A model generated the notes under the pieces. It saw only the letters and a list, made by a program, of their open reading frames with translations. It did no database searches and was not told where the DNA came from. Source: an archaeon (lineage in GTDB: Archaea > Nanobdellota > Nanobdellia > Pacearchaeales > GW2011-AR1). From it: 64,000 bases of DNA. The DNA lies in the NCBI GenBank assembly GCA_018657525.1, contig JABHWZ010000002.1, forward strand, positions 148,590 through 212,589, in the 5' to 3' direction. The position numbers and the translations under genes are program-made. How positions within the stretch are numbered: position 1 is the stretch's first letter; each line of letters starts with the position of its first letter. Below, in pieces: positions 41,506 through 50,752 of the stretch.

Positions 41506-41877
41506 TCACAATTTCTTAATATCAAATTTCTTAACTTTCAGAACATCAAATTTCTTAACTCCAAAAGTTCCCTCTTTCATTCCTTTGCTTTTGAAAATTT
41601 CTTTCGCCTTAAAAATATGAACCTCAACATCCTCTTTATTATCTCTCCAGTCCTTACTATGCTTTGCACAAAAAATCGCCGCGTCTAAAATATCTTGCTT
41701 AGTTGGTTTTTTATCTTTAATATTTACGAACGGACTACCCGGTTTAACAGTATGTAATACAATTTCCTCTGGTTCTGTCTGCGCAACAATTTCTTCATTA
41801 TTCTTAGAATTTCTTCCAGCCAAAACTAAACTTCCAAGGCTCGTAAAATATTCTCTAAATTTAAGTTCTTTTACCAT
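41506..41877 (-). CDS. NFACT-R (DUF814) domain protein
   Basis: The 123-residue product matches the RNA-binding NFACT-R region of RqcH/NEMF-type proteins: 'KFREYFTSLGSLVLAGRNSKNNEEIVAQTEPEEIVLHTVKPGSPFVNIKDKKPTKQDILDAAIFCAKHSKDWRDN...EVHIFKAKEIF'. Here the domain stands alone, as in some bacteria and archaea, without the N-terminal and coiled-coil parts of RqcH. Could act in ribosome-associated processes. Confidence 0.8.
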   Translation of the reverse strand: MVKELKFREYFTSLGSLVLAGRNSKNNEEIVAQTEPEEIVLHTVKPGSPFVNIKDKKPTKQDILDAAIFCAKHSKDWRDNKEDVEVHIFKAKEIFKSKGMKEGTFGVKKFDVLKVKKFDIKKL

Positions 41878-41926
41878 AATTAAATCACAATTATCCCCTT
41901 TTTATTCTTTATGCTCCTTTAATATA

Positions 41927-42415
41927 TCAGATTAAATGAAGTTCCATGCAAATTTCTTGAAGTGTTTCGTCTAAATCTTTTTCTTTATACGGATCAGTAA
42001 TATCTTCCCCTTCTTCTAAGGAATAATTTGCTTCTTTCCAGAAATCTTCTTTTTCCCATTCTGGCTTTCCATCTTCATGAAAAAAAACTTTTGTTCCCCA
42101 AACAGTCTTAGAGTCATGCTCAGCTTTCACAAGCGAGGGTATTTCTTCCTCGCGGAATTGTATCCTTGCTTTTCCTCCATTTTGATAAATCTGATTTGCT
42201 ATTCCATAAGTTTGTCTGAGTTTTATAAAAGTTTTTCTTCTAATATCTTCCCCAGATTTTCTAGGATCAATTCCCTCAAATTCACAAGTTTGACAAGCAT
42301 ATTCATATAACCAATGAGATAATTCTTTACGGTCAAAGATAACTTTTCTTCTCTCTAATTCCAAAAAATAATCTTCAATTGTAACAGGATAATCCTCGTC
42401 AATAGCTAACTCCAT
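41927..42415 (-). CDS. Hypothetical acidic protein
   Basis: A 162-residue acidic protein with one CxxC (CQTCEFEG). No membrane part and no recognised family. Begins MELAIDEDYPVTIEDYFLELERRK. Lies 18 bp downstream of the Nudix gene on the same strand, so it may belong to the RuBisCO transcript. Confidence 0.5.
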   Translation of the reverse strand: MELAIDEDYPVTIEDYFLELERRKVIFDRKELSHWLYEYACQTCEFEGIDPRKSGEDIRRKTFIKLRQTYGIANQIYQNGGKARIQFREEEIPSLVKAEHDSKTVWGTKVFFHEDGKPEWEKEDFWKEANYSLEEGEDITDPYKEKDLDETLQEICMELHLI

Positions 42416-42432
42416 ATTTTACCTAAGATTTT

Positions 42433-42870
42433 TTAATTTAAAAATTTATTGACAATCCGCAAACACCTTCTTTGATTCGGCCAAGTTAGCAATCGTAGGG
42501 CCTTCTCGAAATTAACCCATTTAAAATCTGAGTGTTCAGCATCGGAATTTTTCTTTAAATTAACTTTCCTTTTCTCCACTTCTGCTGAAAATAAAATATA
42601 CTTTTGACCAATAATGCCTAAACGATCTTTTATTCTTTTACCATATTTAAACGACCCAGTAATTTTAAAATTTCTAATTTCCTTGGCCATTAAACCAGTC
42701 TCCTCTTTAACTTCTCTTTTTACCACTTCCACTAATTTTTCTCCACTTTCAATACCTCCTTTTGGAAATTCCCACCCCTTCCAATGTAATTGTCTTTTTA
42801 AAATTAAATATTCAAAACCATTCCCAATTTTTGCATAAACTACAATAAAAACTCCTTTTCGATATTTCAT
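42433..42870 (-). CDS. Nudix hydrolase
   Basis: The 145-residue product has a complete Nudix box, G38-x5-E44-x7-R52-E-V-x-E-E-x-G-L60. The surrounding 'HWKGWEFPKGGIESGE' is like diadenosine-polyphosphate (Ap4A)-type hydrolases. It overlaps the rbcL stop by 4 bp. In this operon a nucleotide-cleaning or AMP-releasing role would fit an AMP-fed RuBisCO pathway; that link is inference. Confidence 0.85.
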   Translation of the reverse strand: MKYRKGVFIVVYAKIGNGFEYLILKRQLHWKGWEFPKGGIESGEKLVEVVKREVKEETGLMAKEIRNFKITGSFKYGKRIKDRLGIIGQKYILFSAEVEKRKVNLKKNSDAEHSDFKWVNFEKALRLLTWPNQRRCLRIVNKFLN

Positions 42871-44138
42871 TTTCTAAAATATTTCCAATAAACTAATGCC
42901 CGTCGTAATTCTTTTCTTAATTTGGAATATTCTCCCAAACTTTGGTGGTTAAGAACTGCATTCACTGCTTGTCGTGAGGCTTTAGCACCAGCCCTAGTGC
43001 CGTCGGGGTGCCCGTGAATTCCTCCGCCCATTTGTATTACCAAATCATTCCCCAAGTTTTTCATTAAAAATGGAACATGCCCTGGATGTAACCCTCCAGA
43101 AGAAACTGCTAGAGTTGATTTAATATTTCTCCAATTTTGTTCTAATCTTATCTTAGTTTCTTTAACTTTGCTATTTTCAATTTCTTGTTCAATTTCTTTT
43201 ATGACATTTATATCTCCCTCAAGTTTACCAATTCCTGTTCCAATATGTAATTGATCCATCCCAGCCAGCCTTGCAAAATCGGCCATCACCATCATAGAAA
43301 TGCCATGATCTGGATTTCGGTCAAACGCAGCATGCATGGCTCGATGTGCATGAATCGCCATTTTAAATCCTACTTCCCTCAAAGTTTGAACAGCCGCCCA
43401 ACCCGAAGTTATAACATCCACCATAATATATTTGCCCCCCAAATCCTGAACTGCTTGCGCTCGCTGAATCATTTTATTAGTTTCTGCTGTAACATTTGCA
43501 AGATATCCCTTTTTCTCCCCAGTTTCCTTCTCTGCTTTATCTGCCATATCCAAAGTTTTTGCAATGCGCTTCTCAAAATTATTAAATTTCTGTGAAGACA
43601 GATTTTCATCATCCTTAACAATATCGCAACCCCCAATCCAAGATTCATAAGCCGATTCTGCATGATGCCGAACATTTAGCCCTAACTTCGGTTTGATAAT
43701 TGTTCCAACCAACGGCCTCCCTTTAACTTTCATCATTTTTCTAATCCCTTTAATTCCATACTGCGGACCTTTATATTTTCTAAGAATAGATTTAGGAAAA
43801 CTAATATCTTCAAGTCGGATAGAATTAACTGCCTTCATCCCCATAATGTTTCCTGCAATAGAACTTAAAATATTTGGAATATTGTCATATTCAAAAAGTT
43901 CCTGAGGGTAAGCAATCTTCACTAAATGCCCTCCAAGAGAAAAAACTTTAGCTTTTAACTTTTCATAATAATCAATCTTTTTTACTGATGTCCACGTTCC
44001 AACGCTCGATTCTAGTGCAACTGTATTTGCTGCCTCTTTGACACTCAGCCCTTTTGCAGGATCAATCTTAAACAAACAAATTAAATCCTTTCCCTTTGGC
44101 CTATATTTCAAATTAATAAAGTCAAGTTTTTTATTCAT
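42867..44138 (-). CDS. rbcL: RuBisCO large subunit, form III type
   Basis: The 423-residue product has all active-site blocks: 'GTIIKPKLGL' (K149, K151), 'GGCDIVKDDENLSSQ' with carbamylated K175 and metal ligands D177-E178, 'HAHRAMHAAF' (H265), loop 6 'GKLEGD' (K305), 'SSGGLHPG' and 'GGGIHGHPDGTRAGA'. Fixes CO2 onto ribulose-1,5-bisphosphate. Form III enzymes in archaea serve an AMP/nucleoside salvage route; no phosphoribulokinase, AMP phosphorylase or R15P isomerase gene is in the window. Flanked by HAD phosphatase (8-bp overlap) and Nudix genes. Confidence 0.95.
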   Translation of the reverse strand: MNKKLDFINLKYRPKGKDLICLFKIDPAKGLSVKEAANTVALESSVGTWTSVKKIDYYEKLKAKVFSLGGHLVKIAYPQELFEYDNIPNILSSIAGNIMGMKAVNSIRLEDISFPKSILRKYKGPQYGIKGIRKMMKVKGRPLVGTIIKPKLGLNVRHHAESAYESWIGGCDIVKDDENLSSQKFNNFEKRIAKTLDMADKAEKETGEKKGYLANVTAETNKMIQRAQAVQDLGGKYIMVDVITSGWAAVQTLREVGFKMAIHAHRAMHAAFDRNPDHGISMMVMADFARLAGMDQLHIGTGIGKLEGDINVIKEIEQEIENSKVKETKIRLEQNWRNIKSTLAVSSGGLHPGHVPFLMKNLGNDLVIQMGGGIHGHPDGTRAGAKASRQAVNAVLNHQSLGEYSKLRKELRRALVYWKYFRK

Positions 44139-44838
44139 TTAAAATTTTTAAAACCTCTTTTATATCTTTAATAACATGGTTAGCTTTTTTATAATCTTCT
44201 CCAGATAATTTCTTATTCTTCTTTCTACTAATTAAAACAGATTCGATTCCAACTGCATTTGAACCGGCGATATCCTTGCTCAAATCATCTCCAACAAAAA
44301 GAGTGGCTTCTGGTTTGAGTCGCATCTTATTCAAAGCAAGTAAAAACATAATTGAATGTGGCTTTTCACTTCCTGCCTCTTCTGAAGTAACCAAAAAATC
44401 AATATATCTCGTGAGCCCTAATTTTTTAATCTTTTTCAATTGAATATTTGTAGTTAAATCCGAAACAATTGCAATTTTAATTTTATCTTTATGTATTCTT
44501 TTTAATGTTTCTAAAACTCCTCGATCTAATTTCATATTTTTCAAAAAAGTGTTCCAGTACAGATTATATAATTTTAAAATAATATGGGGATGAACTGTGT
44601 TATGAGTTTTTTCAATTAATCTCTGAAAATATAAAATGCGATTATGGGCCGAGGCTGTTCCAGAAAGCTCTCGCTTAATTTCTTGTTTAGATAAATCATA
44701 AAGTCGGATAAATTTTATTTTAGATATTTGAATTTCCTTCTTGAGAAAAGAATAAACAACATTCAATGCTTTTTGGTGTGGCAATTTATATCCATATAAA
44801 GTATTATCTAAATCAAACAAAACACCTTCTTTTTTCAT
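44131..44838 (-). CDS. HAD-superfamily hydrolase in RuBisCO operon
   Basis: The 235-residue product has HAD motif I 'VLFDLDNTLYG', motif II 'IAIVSDL', Lys in 'AGSEKPHS' and motif IV 'LFVGDDLSKDIAGSNAVG', with a helical cap between I and II. Overlaps both neighbours (4 bp upstream, 8 bp with rbcL). It may dephosphorylate 2-phosphoglycolate or inhibitory sugar bisphosphates, as companion HADs do for other RuBisCOs; substrate not provable from sequence. Confidence 0.85.
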   Translation of the reverse strand: MKKEGVLFDLDNTLYGYKLPHQKALNVVYSFLKKEIQISKIKFIRLYDLSKQEIKRELSGTASAHNRILYFQRLIEKTHNTVHPHIILKLYNLYWNTFLKNMKLDRGVLETLKRIHKDKIKIAIVSDLTTNIQLKKIKKLGLTRYIDFLVTSEEAGSEKPHSIMFLLALNKMRLKPEATLFVGDDLSKDIAGSNAVGIESVLISRKKNKKLSGEDYKKANHVIKDIKEVLKILNE

Positions 44839-45104
44839 TTATGATTCCCCACACAATTAGTTTTAATTTCATGAATTTGTTTAACAGTTTCTTTTTCAAA
44901 TCGTTTCAAACTTTCAACTTCTCCTGCGACAGAACTTAGTTTATGAATTTGCCACCCTGCCAAATAAACTACTCCAAAATACGGGGCATATTGAATTAAA
45001 ACTGGAGTATTAATAACTCCTGTAACTTTTAGAACTAACCAAACTAAAATTCCTGCTAATACCAGCCACGCTAAAATGTCCCAAAAATCCAAACCTCTTT
45101 TCAT
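44835..45104 (-). CDS. Small membrane protein in RuBisCO operon
   Basis: An 89-residue protein with two hydrophobic helices (about 8-28 and 36-52) and a charged helical C-terminus. Coupled by ATGA to the HAD gene. Function unknown; it is the first gene of the tightly overlapping set. Confidence 0.6.
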   Translation of the reverse strand: MKRGLDFWDILAWLVLAGILVWLVLKVTGVINTPVLIQYAPYFGVVYLAGWQIHKLSSVAGEVESLKRFEKETVKQIHEIKTNCVGNHK

Positions 45105-45128
45105 ATTTATAAATACAATTTCTTATTT

Positions 45129-45521
45129 TTATACTTTCCGCCTAAAAAATAAATAAATATTTACACAAAATAAAATTAAAACTCCAAATAATAAAACTGT
45201 TGGGAAAAAGCCACGAGAATAATCATTAATTTCTACTATTCTTGCTGTTAATCCCAAAAGTCTTGAAACTAATCCATCAAAGAAGCTTCCGAATCCAAAT
45301 CCGAGCAAAGCGACAGAGTATTTTTCAACTTTATAAAAAATAAAGATTAAACTAGAAATAAAGATTAAAAAAATTCCATAGTGATAGTGGTGCAAATTCA
45401 AACCAGTTACTGATCTTAAAATGCTAACTTCTCCAGATTTTAAAAAAACTAAACTTCTCCAAAAAACAAACGCAAAAATCATGGTAACACAAAGTATCAA
45501 CAAGGCTCTTTTTTTTTCCAT
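45129..45521 (-). CDS. Membrane protein with about four helices
   Basis: The 130-residue product has hydrophobic helices at about 5-24, 45-63, 70-88 and 103-125, with a 'NLHHYHYGIFL' His-rich loop. Lies 24 bp upstream of the small membrane protein gene on the same strand. Family not named. Confidence 0.6.
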   Translation of the reverse strand: MEKKRALLILCVTMIFAFVFWRSLVFLKSGEVSILRSVTGLNLHHYHYGIFLIFISSLIFIFYKVEKYSVALLGFGFGSFFDGLVSRLLGLTARIVEINDYSRGFFPTVLLFGVLILFCVNIYLFFRRKV

Positions 45522-45578
45522 TAAAATAAAGTCAAAAAAGAATTTTTAAGGATTGATGTGCTAGAAAGGATATCTCAA

Positions 45579-46367
45579 TTAACAACTTTCCCAGAAATTA
45601 CACCCTGCTTTGTCCTGAATTATATAAACTTCGTCTGTAAAATACCAAATCATTAGTGTTTTATCTTCAGGTTTACATTCCATCAAAATTTCAAAGTTGT
45701 GCACATTGTGCCCGTGTAATAAAACATAATCTGCTGGCGTGTCATAAACTTCTTCACAAATATTTTCCCAAGGAAGTAACGAAGTCAAAGTAACCCAATA
45801 AATCTTCCCTGTTTTTATTTCAGGATATTTTTCTTCAATATAATTTACAACGTCTTCTGAAATAGAACTAATCATTATTTGATTTAAAATTCCTCTTGCC
45901 TCACAATCTTCAATAATAGATTCAACTAATTCATTATCTTTTTCCACATCTCCAGTAGTTTTAATCTCAATATCTAACGGCTTTCCCCCTGCAATTAAAT
46001 CCATAACTTCTTCATAAGTAGGAATATGAAATTCGAACTTTTCTTGTAATTCTTCATAAGTTAAATCACGAACAACAGCCCCGTTTTTTGGTCTTCTAAA
46101 AATGTTATTCTGATGAATTACTACTTTTTCCCCATCTTTAGTATAAGTAACATCAAACTCTATAAATTTGTATTTCGAATTATCCAATGCTTCCTCAAAA
46201 GCATCAAGTGTGTTTTCTTTATGCTCTAATGATGCCCCTCTATGCGCACCATAAACCACATTTGCACTAACTTCTGAAATTGCAGGAGTACTTAAAACCA
46301 AATTTGCTAATAGGAAAACCGTTGCAATTGTCTTCAAAAACATAAACTTTCTAAGTGATTTATTCAT
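45579..46367 (-). CDS. ugpQ: Secreted glycerophosphodiester phosphodiesterase
   Basis: The 262-residue product has a signal peptide or anchor (about 8-30). The GDPD catalytic blocks are 'GAHRGASLEHKENTLDAFEEAL' (H42, R43), 'FIEFDVTYTKDGEKVVIHQ' (E70, D72, H85) and 'KPLDIEIKT'. It splits glycerophosphodiesters to glycerol-3-phosphate. Cys near the C-terminus (CKPED, CNFWESC) suggest external disulphides. Could scavenge lipid head groups from a host or debris; that ecological role is inference. Confidence 0.88.
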   Translation of the reverse strand: MNKSLRKFMFLKTIATVFLLANLVLSTPAISEVSANVVYGAHRGASLEHKENTLDAFEEALDNSKYKFIEFDVTYTKDGEKVVIHQNNIFRRPKNGAVVRDLTYEELQEKFEFHIPTYEEVMDLIAGGKPLDIEIKTTGDVEKDNELVESIIEDCEARGILNQIMISSISEDVVNYIEEKYPEIKTGKIYWVTLTSLLPWENICEEVYDTPADYVLLHGHNVHNFEILMECKPEDKTLMIWYFTDEVYIIQDKAGCNFWESC

Positions 46368-46438
46368 AGAATTAAGTAGTGTTTAGACTTTAAAAGTCTT
46401 TCTATTTGTTACTTTTCTAAAGGGGTTACAATCATCTA

Positions 46439-48052
46439 CTATTTAATAAACTCTTTAACTAACTTAACAACTTCGTCTTTTTTGTATGGCAAAAATGATA
46501 AAGCTCCTGCATTTTTATGTCCACCACCTTCGATAAATGCCTCTGGGCATTTTTTTTCAATATATTTTTTCAATTCGTGAACAGAAAAATTCGCAGCATC
46601 AGTTGCACGGAAAGTAATTGCAGTTCTCATAATGCCAGCAGTCACAACTGCTTTTTCTCCAGATTGTTTCTGATAATCATCATGGACAAGACCTGTTGCT
46701 CTGCCTGGCTTCGGGAAAAATCCAAACCCCGGAAAAGTATCCTCAATATCCATAGATTGTAAAATAATTTTTCCGATTTTTTCTTGTTTAGCATTACTTA
46801 CTCCAATAGCAAGACCTTTGGAATCTAATTTTCTAATATGCGGAGCCATTAATTCAACTAACTCTTTTTGTTTATCCCGAGGTTCACCAAATAAAACTTC
46901 AATGTATTCTCGAACTTCCATAAATCTAACTTTTGCAGAAACATAATCAATAACTAATGAGATGTCCCCTAATAATTCCTTAGCGTATCCATCTTCCTCT
47001 GCCACCTTCAAATATTTTTTCATTGTCCCTGGGGCCGCTAAATCAATTCGATCAGCATACCCGCTCATCGCGGCAATTTGTTTAACATTTGCAACATCTG
47101 GATTAATGAATCTAGCAAGTTCTGCACAAAGCATTCCTGCACAAATTTCTGCCCCGCTTTCTTCAACCAAAAAAGGATTTATATGTGTCAAAACTTCCGC
47201 TGAAATGACATCTTTTTCAAATCCGTGATGATCTACCACAATAAAATCTGCCCCATGAATTTTACCTTGTTGAATCGCCATCAAATCTTCTTCGCCAGAA
47301 CCATTATCCACAATTAAAATTAATGGCATTTTATTTGAAAACTTTGCAACGTTTTTTAGAGATTGCGCTGTATCTCGGATCGAATCATCAATTTCATAAT
47401 ACGGCGCAGCCGACGGAGCTCGAGTAAAAAATTCCCACGCTGCTTTTTCAGAACTATGCTGTTTTTCAATCAAAGGAAGTATTGCCCTTTCCAAAGCAAA
47501 GCCCGCACAATATCCGTCAGTATCATTATGGTGCCTCACAATAATCGGTCGATTCTGAAAAATAGCTAATCTAATCTCAGTAGCAGCTACAATCATCCTA
47601 TCTTTTAATTTATCTAAAACCTTATTCTTGACTAAAAAATCAATTGGTTGAACTTTCGCCTTTTCCCTCTCCCTTTTTTGAAGTGTATTCTTGATTTCTT
47701 CTTCATTTTCTGCTTTTTTAATTTTAACAATATCTCCCTCAATTTCTCCATTAAATTCTTCCAATTTAATTGTAGCATTAATATAATCTCCCTCGTTAAG
47801 TTCTGGATAAGCCCTTTCCCCCGGTGCAATAAATCCTTTAAGCGCAAGAGTCCCAGTTCCATCACGGATTTCAAAAATCGTCGGTCCCCCAGTTTGGATG
47901 ATTCTATCAATCATTCCTGAAAGTGCAACTTTTTTCTTAAAAGAACTCGAATTAAGATTTTCAATTAAAACCGGTTCTGCAACAGAATCCGCGCTTTCGC
48001 TTTTTTTAAACGACTTTTTTTGAAAGCCTTTTTTATTAAATTTTTTTTTCAT
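46439..48052 (-). CDS. DHH-family phosphoesterase/nuclease with OB-fold (RecJ-like)
   Basis: The 537-residue product has a Lys-rich N-terminus and an OB-fold (about 38-110: 'VALSGMIDRIIQTGGPTIFEIRDGTGTLALKGFI'). The DHH domain carries 'IIVRHHNDTDGYCAG', 'LILIVDNGSGEED' and 'FIVVDHHGFEK', and a DHHA1 end 'ECPEAFIEGGGHKNAGA'-like segment (GGGHKNAGA). Archaeal RecJ-like proteins act as single-strand exonucleases, some with the replicative helicase. Exact polarity and substrate not determinable here. Confidence 0.85.
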   Translation of the reverse strand: MKKKFNKKGFQKKSFKKSESADSVAEPVLIENLNSSSFKKKVALSGMIDRIIQTGGPTIFEIRDGTGTLALKGFIAPGERAYPELNEGDYINATIKLEEFNGEIEGDIVKIKKAENEEEIKNTLQKREREKAKVQPIDFLVKNKVLDKLKDRMIVAATEIRLAIFQNRPIIVRHHNDTDGYCAGFALERAILPLIEKQHSSEKAAWEFFTRAPSAAPYYEIDDSIRDTAQSLKNVAKFSNKMPLILIVDNGSGEEDLMAIQQGKIHGADFIVVDHHGFEKDVISAEVLTHINPFLVEESGAEICAGMLCAELARFINPDVANVKQIAAMSGYADRIDLAAPGTMKKYLKVAEEDGYAKELLGDISLVIDYVSAKVRFMEVREYIEVLFGEPRDKQKELVELMAPHIRKLDSKGLAIGVSNAKQEKIGKIILQSMDIEDTFPGFGFFPKPGRATGLVHDDYQKQSGEKAVVTAGIMRTAITFRATDAANFSVHELKKYIEKKCPEAFIEGGGHKNAGALSFLPYKKDEVVKLVKEFIK

Positions 48053-48113
48053 ATTATCTTAAGAAAAGTACATCATTTATTTTCTTTACATAAACTGAAT
48101 ATTACTTAGGTTT

Positions 48114-48275
48114 TTAAATCTTTTCAGTATCATATTCCTCATAGCCCGGTCTTGCTATTATGTTTTCTTCATTTGATGATTCTTTCTCTTCTCGAGTTTT
48201 TTCACATTCTTCTGCATTACAATCTGCAAAATGAGCTCGAAAGTATTTTCTATCCAAAATCCCTGTTTTTTTCAT
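48114..48275 (-). CDS. Small protein coupled to cysS
   Basis: A 53-residue charged protein (MKKTGILDRKYFRAHFADCNAEECEKTREEK...). The ATG at 48275 overlaps the cysS stop as ATGA, arguing for genuine translational coupling. Two Cys lie in 'DCNAEEC'. No family recognised; may be an adaptor for CysRS or simply co-transcribed. Confidence 0.55.
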   Translation of the reverse strand: MKKTGILDRKYFRAHFADCNAEECEKTREEKESSNEENIIARPGYEEYDTEKI

Positions 48276-49672
48276 ATTATCCCAAGCTCATTGTGGAATA
48301 ATAATTTTTCAACTCCACTTTTACCATTAGTTAAATCACCAACTATCCAACCTTGTTTTTTAATCTCTTCTCTAAATTCATCTGCCTTTCCCCAATCTTT
48401 GTCCTTTCTTGCTTTCTCTCGCTCTTTAACTAAATCTAAAATTTTCTTAGGAATTTTTTCCTTTTTTCCTTTCTTCAATAAATCCAGCCCTAAAACCTCC
48501 TCCATTTTTTTAATTGCCCCAATTTGCCCTCCAGTTTTTTCATCCCGAACCATTTTCCATAAAACTTGCAAAGCCCTTGAAGTATTCAAATCATCATTCA
48601 CTGCTTCTTCAAATTCCTCCAAATATTTGCCGTTTATCTTTTTATCATCTTTTAATTCAGAAATCTTATTTCTCAATCTTTCATACGCTGTTTTTGCCGC
48701 ATCCATTGTTTTAAAATCAAATGCAGTTCTCTTCCGATAATGTGAAGTCAATAAAAAATATCTAAATTCTAAAGCAGTATAACCCTTTTCCTCCAAGTCT
48801 TTTAAACGAATTATTTTGCCCGAAGATTTCGACATTTTCCCTTCTTTTAGATTTAGATGATTATTATGTAACCAATATTTCACCCACGGCTTTTTTCCAA
48901 ACGCTGTTTCTGATTGCGCTATTTCATTAATATGGTGCGGACTCATATTGTCAATTCCTCCCGTATGAATATCAAATTGTTCCCCTAAATATTTCGAACT
49001 CATTGCTGAACATTCAAGATGCCACCCTGGGAAACCAACCCCCCACGGAGAATCCCATTCTTGCTGTCTTTTTCCCCCAGAAGTAGAAAATTTCCAAAGT
49101 GCAAAATCCGTCTTATTTTTCTTCTCGCCCATATCAATTCTTTTCCCTGCTTTCAATCCTGCTACATCCAATAAAGCAAGTCTACCATAATCTTCCAACT
49201 GAGAAGTATCAAAATAAACTCCATCAGAAGTTTTGTAAGTAAAACCTTTCTCTTCGAGTTTTTTAACTAATGCGATTTGCTCCTTTATGTGTTTTGTCGC
49301 CCAAGTCCATTTTGTTGGTTGAATAAAATTAATTTTTTTTAAATCTTCTTGAAATGCATCAAAATAATGTGAAGTAATTTCTTCAGTTGTTTTACCCTCT
49401 TTCTTAGCCGCTTTTTCAACTTTGTCTTCCCCGTCGTCGGAATCAGAAGTTAAATGCCCAACGTCAGTAACATTAATTATATGTTTAACCTTAAATCCGT
49501 TATAAACTAAAGTTCGATAAAGAACATCTTCAAAAACATACCTCCTCAAATTTCCAATATGCTGATACCAATAAACCGTCGGACCACATCCATAAAAACC
49601 AACTTCCCCCTTTTTAATTGGTTTAAACTCCTCTTTCTTTCTACTTAAAGTATTATATAATTTTAACTTCAT
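48272..49672 (-). CDS. cysS: Cysteinyl-tRNA synthetase
   Basis: A 466-residue class I synthetase. 'YGCGPTVYWYQHIGNLRRYV' (HIGH-type motif at 38-41 and the zinc Cys29), 'GWHLECSAMSSKYLG', 'HTGGIDNMSPHHINEIAQSE' and 'GKMSKSSG' (KMSKS at 279-283) are all present. Charges tRNA-Cys directly, so this lineage does not depend on SepRS. Length and motifs normal. Confidence 0.96.
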   Translation of the reverse strand: MKLKLYNTLSRKKEEFKPIKKGEVGFYGCGPTVYWYQHIGNLRRYVFEDVLYRTLVYNGFKVKHIINVTDVGHLTSDSDDGEDKVEKAAKKEGKTTEEITSHYFDAFQEDLKKINFIQPTKWTWATKHIKEQIALVKKLEEKGFTYKTSDGVYFDTSQLEDYGRLALLDVAGLKAGKRIDMGEKKNKTDFALWKFSTSGGKRQQEWDSPWGVGFPGWHLECSAMSSKYLGEQFDIHTGGIDNMSPHHINEIAQSETAFGKKPWVKYWLHNNHLNLKEGKMSKSSGKIIRLKDLEEKGYTALEFRYFLLTSHYRKRTAFDFKTMDAAKTAYERLRNKISELKDDKKINGKYLEEFEEAVNDDLNTSRALQVLWKMVRDEKTGGQIGAIKKMEEVLGLDLLKKGKKEKIPKKILDLVKEREKARKDKDWGKADEFREEIKKQGWIVGDLTNGKSGVEKLLFHNELGII

Positions 49673-49712
49673 ATTTTATTCAAGAATTACTAATTTAAAA
49701 ATCTGTGGTTAA

Positions 49713-50273
49713 TTATTCTCCCTCAATTAAAACATCCATACTTATCGAAGAAGCATAAGGTTGCCCAGCTTTTTCAATATCAACCGCATATCTAATTCTA
49801 CAAGGGGGAGTTGTTTCAGGAATATCAAATCTAACCATTATGTCCGCTTCAGTAACACTGCCCGCAGGAATTACTACGTCATCCTCTCTCCCAAAAATTA
49901 AATTATCTGCTTCAGGGAGTCTCATCCCACAATTTGTTTCTTTTGCAGTCACACCATAATGGAATGATCCAGCTTCCCCAGTATTCCTAATCATAATTCC
50001 AAAACCTAAATTATTTTCTCCCTTCTTCAAAGTTATTTGTCTTGTTCGGGGAATTAATTCGATTTTTTTTGAAGAATCTTTTGAGAACAAATTATTAATT
50101 TCATTTCTTACAGCCGCATCAATTCCTTCAATGGCTGTTGTACCGGTTTCAGTAATTCGAGTTATAAAGAAAAGAATCATAACTAAAACAGCGACGAGTA
50201 AAACTATAGTTACCATTGTTCCAATAGTCATTTCCATCGCCCCTCTTTTGCTCGTGATCTTTAAGTTATTCAT
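49713..50273 (-). CDS. Pilin-leader membrane-anchored protein
   Basis: The 186-residue product starts MNNLKITSKRGAMEMTIGTMVTIVLLVAVLVMILFF, a class III leader (KRGAME) and hydrophobic helix. The exterior domain is beta-rich with two or three Cys, reminiscent of archaeal pilin/flagellin-like or CARDB-like domains ('GIMIRNTGEAGSFHYGV'). Not part of the 1-12.9 kb operon but of the same general type. Confidence 0.7.
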   Translation of the reverse strand: MNNLKITSKRGAMEMTIGTMVTIVLLVAVLVMILFFITRITETGTTAIEGIDAAVRNEINNLFSKDSSKKIELIPRTRQITLKKGENNLGFGIMIRNTGEAGSFHYGVTAKETNCGMRLPEADNLIFGREDDVVIPAGSVTEADIMVRFDIPETTPPCRIRYAVDIEKAGQPYASSISMDVLIEGE

Positions 50274-50274
50274 T

Positions 50275-50532
50275 TTATTGTAAGTTTGTTAGTCCTGCTT
50301 TGTAAGCATAAATTGTCAATAAAATACTAACAATTATCACAATTACACTTATTACTATTCCCCAAACACTTAGTTTTTTTCCTTTTCTTGTAAGTTCTGA
50401 TTTTTCTTTTTTGCTTTGCGCAATCCCAATAATCCCAAAAATCAGGCCTGCAACAGGTTGAAAAAAAGCCAACACTACGCTAACAATCCCTAAAATATAG
50501 CTTACAATTCCACTTACCTCTTCTTTTGCCAT
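50275..50532 (-). CDS. Small membrane protein, DUF4190-like
   Basis: An 85-residue protein with two hydrophobic regions ('SYILGIVSVVLAFFQPVAGLIFGIIGIAQSKK' and 'LSVWGIVISVIVIIVSILLTIYAY') joined by a basic loop, the layout of DUF4190-type membrane proteins. One base separates its stop from the next gene's start, so the two are in one transcript. Confidence 0.65.
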   Translation of the reverse strand: MAKEEVSGIVSYILGIVSVVLAFFQPVAGLIFGIIGIAQSKKEKSELTRKGKKLSVWGIVISVIVIIVSILLTIYAYKAGLTNLQ

Positions 50533-50680
50533 AACTTATTTAGTGGATTCTGTTTTATAAATGTTACCCCAGAATTCCGCAAAGGAGGGTACACTGAGCA
50601 GTGTTGACTGAAAATTTTAATTTATTCTAACACACATTTCCAACAAACTTAAAAAGCATATAATTCTATTATTTTTATAA

Positions 50681-50752
50681 GGGGCACTAGCTCAGCGGGA
50701 GAGCACATGACTGAAGATCATGGTGTGCGGGGTTCGACTCCCCGGTGCCCCA
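50681..50752 (+). tRNA. tRNA-Phe (GAA)
   Basis: A 72-nt cloverleaf: acceptor GGGGCAC/GTGCCCC, D-arm GCTC...GAGC, anticodon stem CATGA/TCATG with loop CTGAAGA (anticodon GAA), T-arm CGGGG-TTCGACT-CCCCG and discriminator A. No intron; CCA is not fully encoded. A TATA-like element (TTTTTATAA, 50672-50680) is directly adjacent. Its last 12 bases recur at 50905-50916. Confidence 0.95.

Noticed and set aside
42867-44138. Calvin-cycle RuBisCO
   Set aside because: The sequence is archaeal form III type and no phosphoribulokinase or small subunit is present in the window.
50533-50680. C/D box guide RNA upstream of tRNA-Phe
   Set aside because: CTGA-like boxes and a small ACACT/AGTGT hairpin are present but no convincing C box (RUGAUGA) pairs with them.
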